This document shows, piece after piece, positions 1-9,079 of a stretch of DNA of 38,511 nt. Both the position numbers and the translations under genes were made by a program. The notes under the pieces were generated by a model. The model did no database searches, had not been told where the DNA came from, and saw only the letters and a program-made list of their open reading frames with translations. Every line of letters begins with the position of its first letter. Within the stretch, counting starts at the first letter, position 1. The DNA is from Azolla pinnata (Eukaryota; Streptophyta; Polypodiopsida; Salviniales; Salviniaceae), in the NCBI GenBank assembly GCA_037176905.1, contig JBBBWG010028478.1, positions 1,567 through 40,077 of the forward strand, given 5' to 3'.

Positions 1-76
1 AAAAAAAGAAAAATCTTTGGATCCTGAGAACGGCTAGAATAAAATAATAGTGACGTTGGGTTTGACCGGCCCCGCT

Positions 77-239
77 GCCACGTCATCCGGTCAAGAAAGC
101 AAAAAGCAGAAAGCAGAAACGCAGAAAGTAGAAAAGCAGAAAAGCAGAAAAAGCAAAAAAAAGCGCGCCTCCGCCCGCAACTATAAAAAGCTTCCTTCTT
201 CTTTCTCTGTCACAGTCTCTGAGTGGAAATTTAGGGTTT
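77..239 (+). promoter_or_regulatory. Core promoter of small-protein gene copy 1
   Basis: A GCCACGTCA element lies at 77-85, a TATAAAA box at 182-188 and a telo-box-like TTTAGGGTTT at 230-239. The TATA position predicts transcription starting near 215, so the leader would run to the ATG at 368. CCACGTCA is the core bound by plant bZIP factors (ABRE/G-box-like, also the unfolded-protein-response element core). Copy 2 carries the same element upstream of its own TATA box, which supports function. The assignment to a factor class is inference. Confidence 0.55.
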
Positions 240-316
240 CTTTCTTTCTTTCTTCTTCTTCTTCTTCGTCGTCTTCTTCTTCTTCTTCTTCTTCTTCTTC
301 TTCTTCGTCTGTCTGA
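240..316 (+). repeat. CTT/TTC microsatellite in the 5' leader
   Basis: An almost pure TTC tract interrupted by two TCG units fills the predicted leader of copy 1. Polypyrimidine stretches just downstream of plant transcription starts are common. Long Ser, Glu or Arg open frames through it are simple-sequence artefacts. Confidence 0.8.
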
Positions 317-367
317 TCTTTCTTTCTTTCCCGTTTCTTCCTCCTCCTCCCTCCCTCGCAGCTCGGC

Positions 368-1009
368 ATGGCGGATCCTCTGCGCTCTTCCTCCATCTCC
401 GACAAGAACCGCTCCATGTTCCCTCCTTTCCCGGCCACAGCTTCCCGTGCTCCTCCTCCTCCTCCTCCTTCCATCGCTCCCACCTCCTGCAAGAACCAGG
501 CCTGCCGCCCGCGAGAAACGAGCCGCAACGCTGCTCCATCTGCAGCAGGAGCCGCGGAAGCCGGGGCAGAAGCAGGCGACGTCGGAAATGATGGCCGCCG
601 CCGCCAGCTTGGATGCTTCCAATGGTGGACCCCTGCGCAGATCTCGCTCCCTTCTTCTTCCTGCTCCGGCTGCTGTGCTTGCTGCGGCAGGCTCTCCGCT
701 AACATGCGGACGCTTCTGCGCAGGTTACGGTTCAGGATCACGAAGCTCGCGGGGCTCAGGAGGCCTCGCACTAGCTTCCAGTACGATTCTCTGAGCTACG
801 CCATGAATTTCGACGACGGATCCTACTTCCACTCGAACGTCTACTCCCCCCGCATTACATCCTTTTCTTCTTCCGCTACCTCTATCTTCTCTTCCTCTTT
901 GGATGATACAAACGGCCCCTCCGATGGGAATAATACACCTCTTTCAAGACCTGCGCGTGCGCGCCATAGCTCGTCCCTTGTTTCCGTCACTCCTCCCTTA
1001 TGCCGATAA
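368..1009 (+). CDS. Small plant-specific protein, YD-x-x-SY-x-x-NFD signature (copy 1)
   Basis: Single open frame of 213 aa, function unknown. Residues 1-95 are low complexity (proline run near 29-34, Ala/Glu/Gly near 57-70). A cysteine cluster follows (C99, C102, C103, C105, C106), then the basic stretch RLSANMRTLLRRLRFR (108-123). The family signature FQYDSLSYAMNFDDGS lies at 137-152, followed by a Ser-rich tail. The signature resembles a widespread group of small, uncharacterised, often stress-responsive angiosperm proteins; this is family recall, not a search. The ATG follows a TATA box and a polypyrimidine leader and is the first good start. The 3' end is less certain: sequence conserved with copy 2 continues to about 1200, so a short intron near the end is possible. 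Basic and Cys-rich regions suggest membrane or nucleic-acid contact, but no transmembrane segment is seen. Confidence 0.7.
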   Translation: MADPLRSSSISDKNRSMFPPFPATASRAPPPPPPSIAPTSCKNQACRPRETSRNAAPSAAGAAEAGAEAGDVGNDGRRRQLGCFQWWTPAQISLPSSSCSGCCACCGRLSANMRTLLRRLRFRITKLAGLRRPRTSFQYDSLSYAMNFDDGSYFHSNVYSPRITSFSSSATSIFSSSLDDTNGPSDGNNTPLSRPARARHSSSLVSVTPPLCR

Positions 1010-1590
1010 GTCAGGAACGAATGTCCCGTCTTTTCTGGTTGATCAGTTGTGGAGACTGCAAACAAGCAACGGATGCTTCATCGGACTCAGAAACGCAGAG
1101 AAAGAAGCTGCGGAAACGGAGGTATAGCCAAGCATAAACAAATGGAAATATAGGAATTAATTTGGAGGAGAAGTTGCAGACATCCTCGATTTCAAGCTTA
1201 ACATATATTCTTCTTATTAGTTTTCTGAAATGGCCACCAATCTCCAGTATACAGGACTAAGCACTGTTTCCTGTCAAACTATTAGTCGGCCATGGCTGTT
1301 AATCCTCATTGTAATTAGATTTCTTGGTCTGGGCCATTGGATTCGCTCATACCAGATTTTTTGCCATTGCTTCCCTTTTCTTCTTCTTTCCTTTTCTTTC
1401 CTTTCCTTTCTTTCTGTAAAGAATATTCGGCAACATATGTTCTTTCCCTACAATTTAGCCCCCATAAAACCTCGGTATTAGGTCCAAGTGGGGGCCATAA
1501 ATTTGAGAACTGTTCCATTTTGTATAATTTGCTATGTAGCAGGAATCATGATAATAAAGAGAATCGAGCTGTTGGTCTTGAAAATCTATG
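1010..1590 (+). other. 3' region of copy 1, conserved with copies 2 and 3
   Basis: Short blocks match the region after copy 2. One frame near 1165-1197 reads GGEVADILDFKL and aligns with MADAVQCLLDFKH after copy 2. The stretch around 1513-1545 (CTGTTCC...TATAATTTGC...GTAGCAGG) matches 5430-5470. These shared blocks mark the duplicated unit and suggest that the ancestral gene had more 3' exon or UTR sequence than the single frame shows. Confidence 0.5.
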
Positions 1591-2289
1591 ATTAGGCATC
1601 AATATCTGGTCTTGACTGGTTTATTCATCAATTCTTTCTCACATAACATGAACCCTAAGTAAGATTATCTGGTTCTTATGTGACCAGTGCAGAAGATCTC
1701 ATCCGTCGGCTGCAATGGCGTCTTCTATTTGTCGTTTTTAACTTTATTTCCAGTTCAGTTCGATGGTGCTGTAGTAGGATACGTCATGGTATCTTCAAGT
1801 GTGAATAGCGTACCTGTGGCCATTGACTGAGAATTTAAATGTCAATTCTTCGTCTTGGAGAGCTATGGATTAACAGGAACTTTTTCAGTTGTTGGAACCG
1901 CAATATCTCTACACAGTGCGATGAATGGCCCCAGAAAGGCGTGTTCCATTTCCGTTTTGCTGCACAGGTGATTCAAGCTCATCCACAACGGATTATAACA
2001 AAACAAAAGAAACGTGGTACACAAATTACAGCACTGATTTAACCCTACCAGCAACAAGATGGCATCTGATATTATCAAAGAACGGGAAATATAGTCAAGG
2101 TCTTATCCGATTAAACCGATGGTGCCATGAATCATCACCACCTTGTCAGGTACTTTGTGTTTCATACAATCATATAATGCTTAGCTTTGCAGGTGGAAAG
2201 GTCATAATTAGATTATAACCCCCCAAGATAATGGCATACTTTAACCTCTAACCGAAAATATTGGAAGATGAGGCCACCCATCCCTTCCA

Positions 2290-2324
<35 letters not shown>

Positions 2325-2699
2325 TGTTCCGTCAGGGCCCTCCATGGCGGCTCAGCAAAAGCTTTATTACATGCAATTTAGATCTGCAGCTTTGCTTGTG
2401 CGGAGAATAGATAAGAGCTACAGATTTTAGTTCATCGCCCACCCAACATCAAATATGAGCCATACATAAAAGCAACAAACTACAACCAATCCACATGAGA
2501 TCGTTTCCTTTTTTTGTTTCCTTTTTCTTTTTTGCTTTGTTGAGGTCCATGAGGAGGCTAACTTTTGATCTTCTAGCCTTTGGATGATGGATAATGATGG
2601 CCTGTATCACGTCCTTAACGAAAAATGGGGAAGATTAGTACTCTTCCACCGATTAACCTGGTGTACTAAATTATGACTCCACTTTACATTTGGGCATAG
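1591..2699. other. Intergenic, no gene recognised
   Basis: No protein family, RNA or intact mobile element was recognised. Open frames here are short, with no splice-consistent neighbours. The only clear structure is the dinucleotide repeat at 2290-2324. Confidence 0.5.
2290..2324. repeat. (TG)n(TA)n microsatellite
   Basis: A run of about ten TG units passes directly into about seven TA units. This is a compound dinucleotide repeat, probably length-polymorphic. Confidence 0.9.
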
Positions 2700-3135
2700 C
2701 CAATTATCACATCTTTCTGTTAAAGAAAAAACACGCGTATTTTAGAACCCAAATACCATTTGGAATACGCAGACGTATTCTACGCGTATTTCATATTGAG
2801 AAGTTTAATTGTTACTAGGGCTACTATGTTTTGTCTTTAAGAGTGAATTATTAGTCAACTTATGAACTTTTAAGTTTTAAAATTTTATTTTCTACGATTT
2901 ACTCATAATAAGAAATGGAGTATTAAAAAATTGAGTGATATGAAGGTTTAATCAATTGTAGGCTAAACCCTAATTTATTCAATGTATTTGACCCATTTTT
3001 AACGTAATTTTAATGTATTTAACATATTTAACGACTACGTGATCAAATACGTATTCCAAGTATTTATACTATTTTTATTAAATACTTTTAGAGTACATAG
3101 CATACGTGCACGCGTACGATATGCTACATATGTAA
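2700..3135. other. AT-rich block with repeated ACGCGTATT motifs
   Basis: The block is markedly AT-rich and contains several related motifs (ACGCGTATTT near 2733 and 2782, AATACGTATTCC near 3047). An imperfect inverted repeat around 3097-3125 has arms TAGCATA and TATGCTA. It could be a decayed non-autonomous transposon, but I could not define paired termini or a target-site duplication. Confidence 0.25.
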
Positions 3136-3500
3136 CAACATTGCTTCTTACATGGCTTATGATGATGCCGAATGCTACACCTTTGCCCCCTCCGTGATTC
3201 GAGCAAGCTCCATTAAGAGCCAAGGGATCTGAGTCGGGATGTGGCTCCGGCATTCCTTAGCTTCTTGTCACGGCATTCCGAATTGATCATATGCCGTACG
3301 GGTGATTTTAACTCATTTCGAAGGGCCAGATGTTGTATGTACTTCACTAAAACCCAGCGAATCACCGTTGAGATTGAGGCAATGCTGCAAGCTTCCAGCA
3401 GAGCAATGTATACGGAAAGAAGAAGAAGCAGCAAGGCATTCAATGCTGAAGAATCGAGCAACCCGGGATACAGAATGTCTTTGGGGGCACCCGAAGAATC

Positions 3501-3501
3501 G

Positions 3502-3536
<35 letters not shown>

Positions 3537-3545
3537 GAGAAAGAG
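3501..3545. repeat. (GAAA)n microsatellite
   Basis: About ten GAAA units with a few GAGA variants, leading directly into the dispersed repeat at 3541-3620. Confidence 0.85.
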
Positions 3546-3620
3546 ATATTAACGTCTTCTAAAGACCAAGATTGGCCCATGAGACAAACGATGCAACAGT
3601 GGGATGTATACACGATCACC
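3541..3620 (+). repeat. Dispersed repeat, first copy
   Basis: This stretch, beginning with an A-rich run and ATATTAACGTCTTCTAAAG, matches 36623-36702 with scattered differences. Both copies follow a GAAA-type purine run and lie 33 kb apart in the same orientation. It is probably part of a mobile-element family. Confidence 0.5.
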
Positions 3621-3684
3621 CGAAGTAGGAGGAAAAAAGCCAGAGATCGAAAAAGATGGAAGGGGTAGTTACATTCGTGGTTGA

Positions 3685-4065
3685 CAGCATGACGCGGTGG
3701 CAAGGAGCTGAATTAAGAAGCTTTCCGTAGTATCGATTCGTTCTGATTAACACCGACGTTTTATAGCCTCACGCGGCGGAGGGAGCCAAATGAAGAAGCC
3801 GTCCATAGGATTAACAGCATAGGCGCGTTTTACTAACACTGTTTTACAACACACGGAGGAGCCGAATCAAGAAGCTTTCCACGGGATTAATCGATCAGGT
3901 CTCTGTCGAACATCATCTTAGAACACGACGCGGTTGGAAGGAGAGCTGAATCGAGAAGCTTAAGGCGTAGGGGATGAATTAATTAGGCCGATTCGGCACC
4001 GTTTTTAGAGTTAAGAAGCTTGCCATTAGGATTTAATTAGGCCTGCTTAACGCCAGTTTAACCGA
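3685..4065 (+). repeat. Degenerate tandem repeat upstream of copy 2
   Basis: Five diverged units share the order GGAGC, GAAT, AAGAAGCTT, ATTAA and AGG. The AAGAAG(C/G) cores begin at 3715, 3793, 3869, 3953 and 4013, giving spacings of 78, 76, 84 and 60 nt. The array ends about 210 nt upstream of the TATA box of copy 2, so it lies within the upstream promoter region. Confidence 0.6.
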
Positions 4066-4141
4066 CGATAAGTACTGAGATTTCATGGGGTCTTTAGGAA
4101 GATAAAAAATTTGAGCTTATATATAGTCCGTCAACCGGGGC

Positions 4142-4342
4142 GCCACGTCAGCGGGGCCGGGAAACGCAAAACCACGACAAAATGCATATAAATAAATAAA
4201 TTGATAAATGAACAAATAAATAAATACTATATTACAGCTAAATATATAAATAAATAAATAAATAAATAAAATGTCTGCCTATATAAGTGGCTCATTCCTT
4301 CATTCTGACTCTCTTTCTTGCTGTCTGTCATTCTAGGGTTTC
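4142..4342 (+). promoter_or_regulatory. Core promoter of small-protein gene copy 2
   Basis: GCCACGTCA at 4142-4150, an (AAAT)n spacer at 4189-4270, TATATAAG at 4280-4287 and a telo-box-like CTAGGGTTTC at 4333-4342. The TATA box predicts a start near 4312. An ATG at 4318 would then have almost no leader, which is why translation is placed at 4447. The element order matches that of copy 1. Confidence 0.55.
4189..4270. repeat. (AAAT)n microsatellite
   Basis: Imperfect AAAT tetranucleotide run sitting between the bZIP-like element and the TATA box of copy 2. Confidence 0.85.
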
Positions 4343-4446
4343 TGTGTCTCATCCTGAGCGCGGCCTTCTCCGACTTCCCCGTTTCGGTCCCTCGATTCGA
4401 TCTCTCGCCTGCCTTCCGTTTCTCCATCTCCGCAGGCAATCCGGCG

Positions 4447-4947
4447 ATGGCGATCCATCGCGCCCTGACTGCGCAGATCGTCAGCTCTCCCGCTTCTCCT
4501 GCAGCAGCAGCTTCTTTGTCCTCGGATTCCTCCTCCTTCTCTTCCTCCCTTTCGTCTGCTTCTTGTTGTTCTTCTTCTTCTTCCTCCTCCTCCTCCTCCT
4601 CCTTCTGGGACTCCTCCTCCGCCGGCTGCTGCTGCTGCTGCTGCCACAAGCTTTCTGCCAATTTCAAACGCCTGCTGCGTCGGATGAGGCTGAAGATGAA
4701 GAAGCTCAAGCTGCAGCTCACCAGCAGGCCTCGTGAGACGAATTTCCATTACGATTCTTGGAGCTATGCATTGAACTTCGACGAAGGATCCTACTATCAT
4801 CCGAAGGTCTTCTCCCCCGGAATTCCAGCTTCGCATTCGGCGGTGAATATCCCAGCTGCTTCTTCTTCTGCTTGGTATGATGCTGGAGTCAGCTCTTCGA
4901 ATGCTCAATTGAATTGCAGACCTCTTACAGATCCTGTGCGCTGGTAA
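4447..4947 (+). CDS. Small plant-specific protein, YD-x-x-SY-x-x-NFD signature (copy 2)
   Basis: Read as one frame from 4447 this gives 166 aa, function unknown. Residues 13-58 are a serine-rich region with a pure run encoded by TCT/TCC triplets. A six-cysteine run (61-66) follows, then HKLSANFKRLLRRMRLK (67-83), lysine/leucine-rich sequence, and the signature FHYDSWSYALNFDEGS (100-115). The upstream in-frame ATG at 4318 is rejected because it would sit only about 6 nt after the predicted transcription start. The frame's last codons, TGG TAA, coincide with a strong donor (G|GTAAGT at 4944), so the true C-terminus may come from a downstream exon. Paralogue of 368-1009; the Cys-basic-signature order is conserved in both. 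Confidence 0.7.
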   Translation: MAIHRALTAQIVSSPASPAAAASLSSDSSSFSSSLSSASCCSSSSSSSSSSSFWDSSSAGCCCCCCHKLSANFKRLLRRMRLKMKKLKLQLTSRPRETNFHYDSWSYALNFDEGSYYHPKVFSPGIPASHSAVNIPAASSSAWYDAGVSSSNAQLNCRPLTDPVRW

Positions 4948-4995
4948 GTCATGAAGAACGATGTCTGTTGTTTTTCCTGGACTCCTCAATTCCAG

Positions 4996-5212
4996 GGATC
5001 ACGGCTTATAACAAACGTCTCGTCAAATTATGCAGAAAGAAAGCATGGGAGGCTGGACAAGTGGTAAACAGAAGCTCTGATATTCACTCATCGAACGCCA
5101 AGGAAACGAGCGGATTAGGCTTATACTGTCTTGGCTTAGCGCTGATGAGGAGAAAGAAAGCATAGACATGGCCGACGCGGTACAGTGTCTCCTCGACTTC
5201 AAACACATTTGA
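4996..5212 (+). other. Possible 3' exon of copy 2
   Basis: An acceptor-like TTCCAG at 4990-4995 would join in phase to the donor at 4944 and continue open as ITAYNKRLVKL... to a stop ending at 5165. That intron would be only 52 nt, short for a plant. A second frame, 5136-5212, encodes EKESIDMADAVQCLLDFKHI and is echoed in copies 1 and 3. The inverted copy 4 also retains the ITAYNK segment. Homology in all copies shows that this DNA belonged to the ancestral gene; which frame is translated is unresolved. Confidence 0.4.
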
Positions 5213-6584
5213 AGCGGCCTTCTGATCATCTCCTTCGAATTACGAGCTACTTCATAGCTAGTTGTTTGGACTGGCCAATGGCCCTCATCTGGTTATAAAT
5301 TATAACCAGTTTTCCCTACTTCCTTTCCTTCTTCAACAGTGATTACAGATGACGTGATTGAATATATTCTGCTCGCTGTATAAATTCGACTCTTCCTGCA
5401 ATTCAGCTCCAAGGCCGGAACCTCCCTCATCTGTTCCGCCATTTCATATAATTGCCGTTGTGTAGCAGGTGCCAGGATTCGTGTCGATGATAAATATGTT
5501 CAATCGGTTTCATGTCTTTCACAATACCTTTAAGGATATCGTTAATGAATGCATCATCAATATGATCACTCATATTAATACCTTTGGCATAGAAATATTG
5601 TCGTTCATGTTCATGCATCAACATATTCATGGAACCGAATTTTCATTAATCCGTCAAGTTAGTGTTTTAGAATATGTGCCACAACTCATAATTGATAATA
5701 GTTTGGAAGGATAACCTGGGGGTTATGTACATGTCAAGGGAAGATTCGTCATGTACTTAAGGAAGCTTAATGTATAATTCACAGCTCTGTACTAATTTAA
5801 GTTTTACCTACATATTATCTTCAATCTTGTTTTTCTTAACTATATCGTGCGATTTCAACTTGATGTGTGACCTTGGAATGTAGAATTTATACTACTAACG
5901 ATATTTGTCATTCAGCTTCGTAATGGTCCTTGTCCTGGACAGCTATATATATTGTATTCAACTGGAGTCTCTGCATGCACTGTACTAACGAGTCGTTAGA
6001 TGCAGTATTACTCCTGTTTCTATGTTCAAATGACTGCTGATTTTCTTGCATTTATAAGTTCATTTGGTAGTTCTTTGGCTACGTTGGAAGTCTTAATATA
6101 ACTTTATTTGTTGGGAGATGCAGAATTACTTCAGTATTTATGTTCAAATGACTCCTGATTTTCTTGCGATGATAGGTTCATCTGGTAGTGGATCATATCG
6201 TAACCAGAGAAAATAGGAAATATAGTCTTTGATTTCGACTTTTTGTTCTGTGATGAACATTGAAGATATGTTTTTTCTTTTTGTCAGACTTGATCGTGCT
6301 CACTGCTCAGTGATCTGATCTACGTGGACATTATAACATTCCACTTTTTGAAATCGATTATTTGTGTGGAGATCGATAGAGTGCTATGCTGATTTTCTTT
6401 ATCGCTTCAGAATATCAAAAGCCAAATAGTTTGAAATGTTTGCGTACACAATTATCATGAGCATATTATAGAATGGATTTCCTTTTTGCTTTAGGTGGCT
6501 CAATGCAGACACCCACGAACCCCACAAGCAATTTAAGGTAAAAAAATGGATTACTTCTTGGCAGTACAAAATCTGTATGGGACA

Positions 6585-6758
6585 ATAGTGCTCATCTTTC
6601 AAATATCGCAGCATATATGTTTCTTCTTCGATTTCAAGGACACTGTGACGCCTACTTCTCCGAATCAAAGGATAGTGCTCATCCTTCAAATATCGCAGCA
6701 TCTAATTTCTTCTTCGATTTCAAGGACACTATGATGCCTACTTCTCCGATTCGATTCA
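6585..6758. repeat. 87-nt tandem duplication
   Basis: Two adjacent copies beginning ATAGTGCTCATC at 6585 and 6672, with a few substitutions. The short peptide frame across them (ISQH...) simply repeats and is not taken as a gene. Confidence 0.75.
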
Positions 6759-6780
6759 ACAATGTGTAAGTAACCGCGCA

Positions 6781-6838
6781 GGACCGTGAAATGTGCTCGG
6801 AATTCGGCAGGACCACGAAATGTGCTCGGAATTCGGAT
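6781..6838. repeat. 29-nt tandem duplication
   Basis: Two copies of GGACC(GT/AC)GAAATGTGCTCGG... start at 6781 and 6810. The pair is nearly identical and therefore recent. Confidence 0.8.
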
Positions 6839-7237
6839 ACATTCTGGCATTTCTTGCCTCGCCGCGGGTCCAATGTTCGGGGGTTTTTGACTGACTGTGT
6901 GTGCGCTCGAGGGGTGACACATGATGAAGATGGCTGAACTTTTTGATTGTGAGGGCACCTGCCGACACTAAGAGGAATGTCGGATTTAACCGGTCATCTC
7001 AGAATAGGCGTGGGAAGTCAAACCCCCTTTTTAGGCGTGGGATTTGTCATCATGCTTCAGGTGTGGTATGGCTAGCTGTGGTTGAGAACCATAGTGATCG
7101 ATTTGTACACGTACAAGTGACTGTGATTTTCGAGTAATCGAAATCGTCAATCATTCGGATGAGTTTTTGTATACACCTCGGCTTAAAATGTGAATCAATC
7201 GAATCAATCGCTCGTCTACTTCTATTCATGGTTTAAA

Positions 7238-7432
7238 ATGCGACTGAAGAAGCTGAAGCTGAAGCTGCAGCTCACCAGCGGGCCTTGCGAGACCGGTTTC
7301 CATTGTGATTCTCGGGGCTACGCCTCGAAGTTCGACGAAGGATCCTACTCTCATCCGAACGTCTTCTCCATCGGCATTTCATCGGCTTCAGGCTCTGCGC
7401 CAGCTATCTGGGTTATAACTTCATCTTCTTGA
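7238..7432 (+). pseudogene. 5'-truncated copy 3 of the small-protein family
   Basis: From ATG 7238 the frame reads MRLKKLKLKLQLTSGP and then FHCDSRGYASKFDEGSYSHP, aligning with copy 2 from its residue 80. The Ser-rich region, the Cys cluster and the promoter found in copies 1 and 2 are absent. Within the signature three otherwise conserved positions are changed (Y to C, L to S, N to K). Homology continues past the stop: a stretch near 7616-7680 (GAAAGAATCCCTGGATATGGC) matches 5150-5200, and the GGCCAATGGCCCT block recurs. A truncated, diverged duplicate is the simplest reading; a short expressed product cannot be excluded. Confidence 0.65.
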
Positions 7433-8579
7433 GGCCATGATACAGACAGAATATCGTGTTCAATATTGCGAATACTTATCAGAGATCATCTCCTAGACCT
7501 GAAGCCTTGGTAGGGTTGGCCACGAAGCTGATTAATGCCGCATGCTAATGCAGATTCGGACTCTTTCTGATTCCTCCGTTCCAAGGCCTCTCTTCACTGA
7601 TCTCCGTCGATGAGACGAAAGAATCCCTGGATATGGCGGATCAAATATTCGCGCCTGCCTCGGCTTCAAAACCCTGCCAAAATTCTTTCGAAGCGATCTT
7701 GGCTTTTTCATGATCGATATATCTCGGCGTTCATTTTGTAAAACTGCTCGCTAATTATCCATCAAATAATTAATTAGCTATTGTTTTGGAGCGGCCAATG
7801 GCCCTGCAGCTCATCCTTGAACTCATCACCACTATTTTTCCGCGCACTATGTGATTGTTTGCTTCCATCAATTCGGCTCTACTATAAAAGGCCGAATTAC
7901 ATAAACAGCTGCTGCTTGAGATCTGCACTAGATCCGTTTCATGCAACTAGCAGCATCATGCCACCAAGAAGCAGCCGCACTATACATTCTATCCGTCTAG
8001 TGTCTTGTAAATTTGCATCGTTACTGCATAAAATACATGATCATGATGAATCCAATTATATTCTTCATATTTACTGCTAGTTGGACGACCGGATGATGTA
8101 AATTAGAAGAAACAATCCTTCAAAGTGTGGAGCTGGAATTCTATTGTGGAATATAGAATGCATTAGGCCGGTTGGATGGCTGGCATCTTACAGAAGCTGA
8201 TCATTAATTCATCTAAGAAAATTCTCACTGTACTGATTGGAGGGGAGGAATTGGTTTAGTGTGATTTGATCCAGAATCTCAATAGAATTAGGCCCTTTCC
8301 CATGATAAGTACTATCATCAACTCTCCATTATAATATTCGACCTTAATTAGTTTATTATGGATCGTTTTTAGTGCTGGATTGATTATATGCAGGCCGGTG
8401 TATTGCATATCAGCTAGCTACCTGATTCTACACTGTCCGGTACATATGCTTCGAATGTTTGGTTCGAACTAGTTTTGTCTAATTCGATATTTCCGACCAC
8501 TAGCTTATAGTTAGTTGATTCGACGTGCAGATTAATAATTAGTGAATCGTGGAATGAAACATAATCATGTGGAATTGTA
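7433..8579. other. 3' flank of copy 3 and unassigned sequence
   Basis: The first 450 nt keep diverged blocks of the duplicated unit (see copy 3). From about 7900 no gene, RNA or mobile-element feature is recognised. Confidence 0.45.
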
Positions 8580-9014
8580 CTATGTTAGTTTGGTGTTGGT
8601 TAGGGAGAGAATGGAAGCCGCACGCTTCTCACTTCGATGAACGATCAAAGCTAAACTCGTTTTTTCGTCTGTGATTTTTCTTTCTAACATAAATTTGTTA
8701 TATGCCGTGATGCGTAGAGTTGAGGAACTCGGAAAGAGCAACAGATAACGCAGAGGACCTTTTATTAAGATCATATAAGCATTCGAAGATCCGATTGTAG
8801 CATCATCTCGGAAGCTAGGATCACATCCGAAATCTAAAGCCAGAATGCCAGCACCAAAGATCATGTTCAGATGACAGTAGTTGCGTTCGTCTCGTTGAAA
8901 CGAGGTGCTTCGAGCTCGGCGATACTCATTCAGCTGATCGGGGGTCAATCTGTTTAGCATTATATTTGCATGATCAGTGATACGATAACCACATCGACCC
9001 TCGGTGCTACACAC
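8580..9014 (-). pseudogene. Inverted, decayed copy 4 of the small-protein family
   Basis: A 144-codon minus-strand frame contains segments aligning in order with copy 2: SFQRDERN (against NFHYDS), YCHLNMIFGAGILA (against YYHPKVFSPGIPA), DDATIGSSNA (against YDAGVSSSNA), KGPLRY (against TDPVRW), then ITAYNK. The DNA match includes CTACTGTCATC against CTACTATCATC and TCTTCGAATGCT in both. The core SYALNFDEG segment is deleted and no Cys/basic region precedes it. The region matching the possible intron of copy 2 is shortened. It is therefore a rearranged relic although the frame is open. Confidence 0.6.
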
Positions 9015-9079
9015 ACATCAACATGCATATCCGCATAGATACATTCAATCATACAATACCATACACACATGCTCTTCTC

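Larger units (their letters stand above)
5213..7237. other. Intergenic between copies 2 and 3
   Basis: The first 250 nt retain 3' flank shared with copies 1 and 3, including GGCCAATGGCCCT (5274-5286) also present after copy 3 at 7793-7805. The remainder is AT-rich with no recognised gene. Two small tandem duplications (6585-6758 and 6781-6838) are listed separately. Confidence 0.5.

Noticed and set aside
83..771. Long minus-strand Glu/Lys/Arg-rich open frames over copy 1
   Set aside because: They are the antisense of the CTT microsatellite and of the copy 1 coding region, with no domain and no minus-strand promoter.
4318..4446. Earlier in-frame start for copy 2
   Set aside because: It lies about 6 nt after the transcription start predicted by the TATA box and adds a hydrophobic stretch absent from copy 1.
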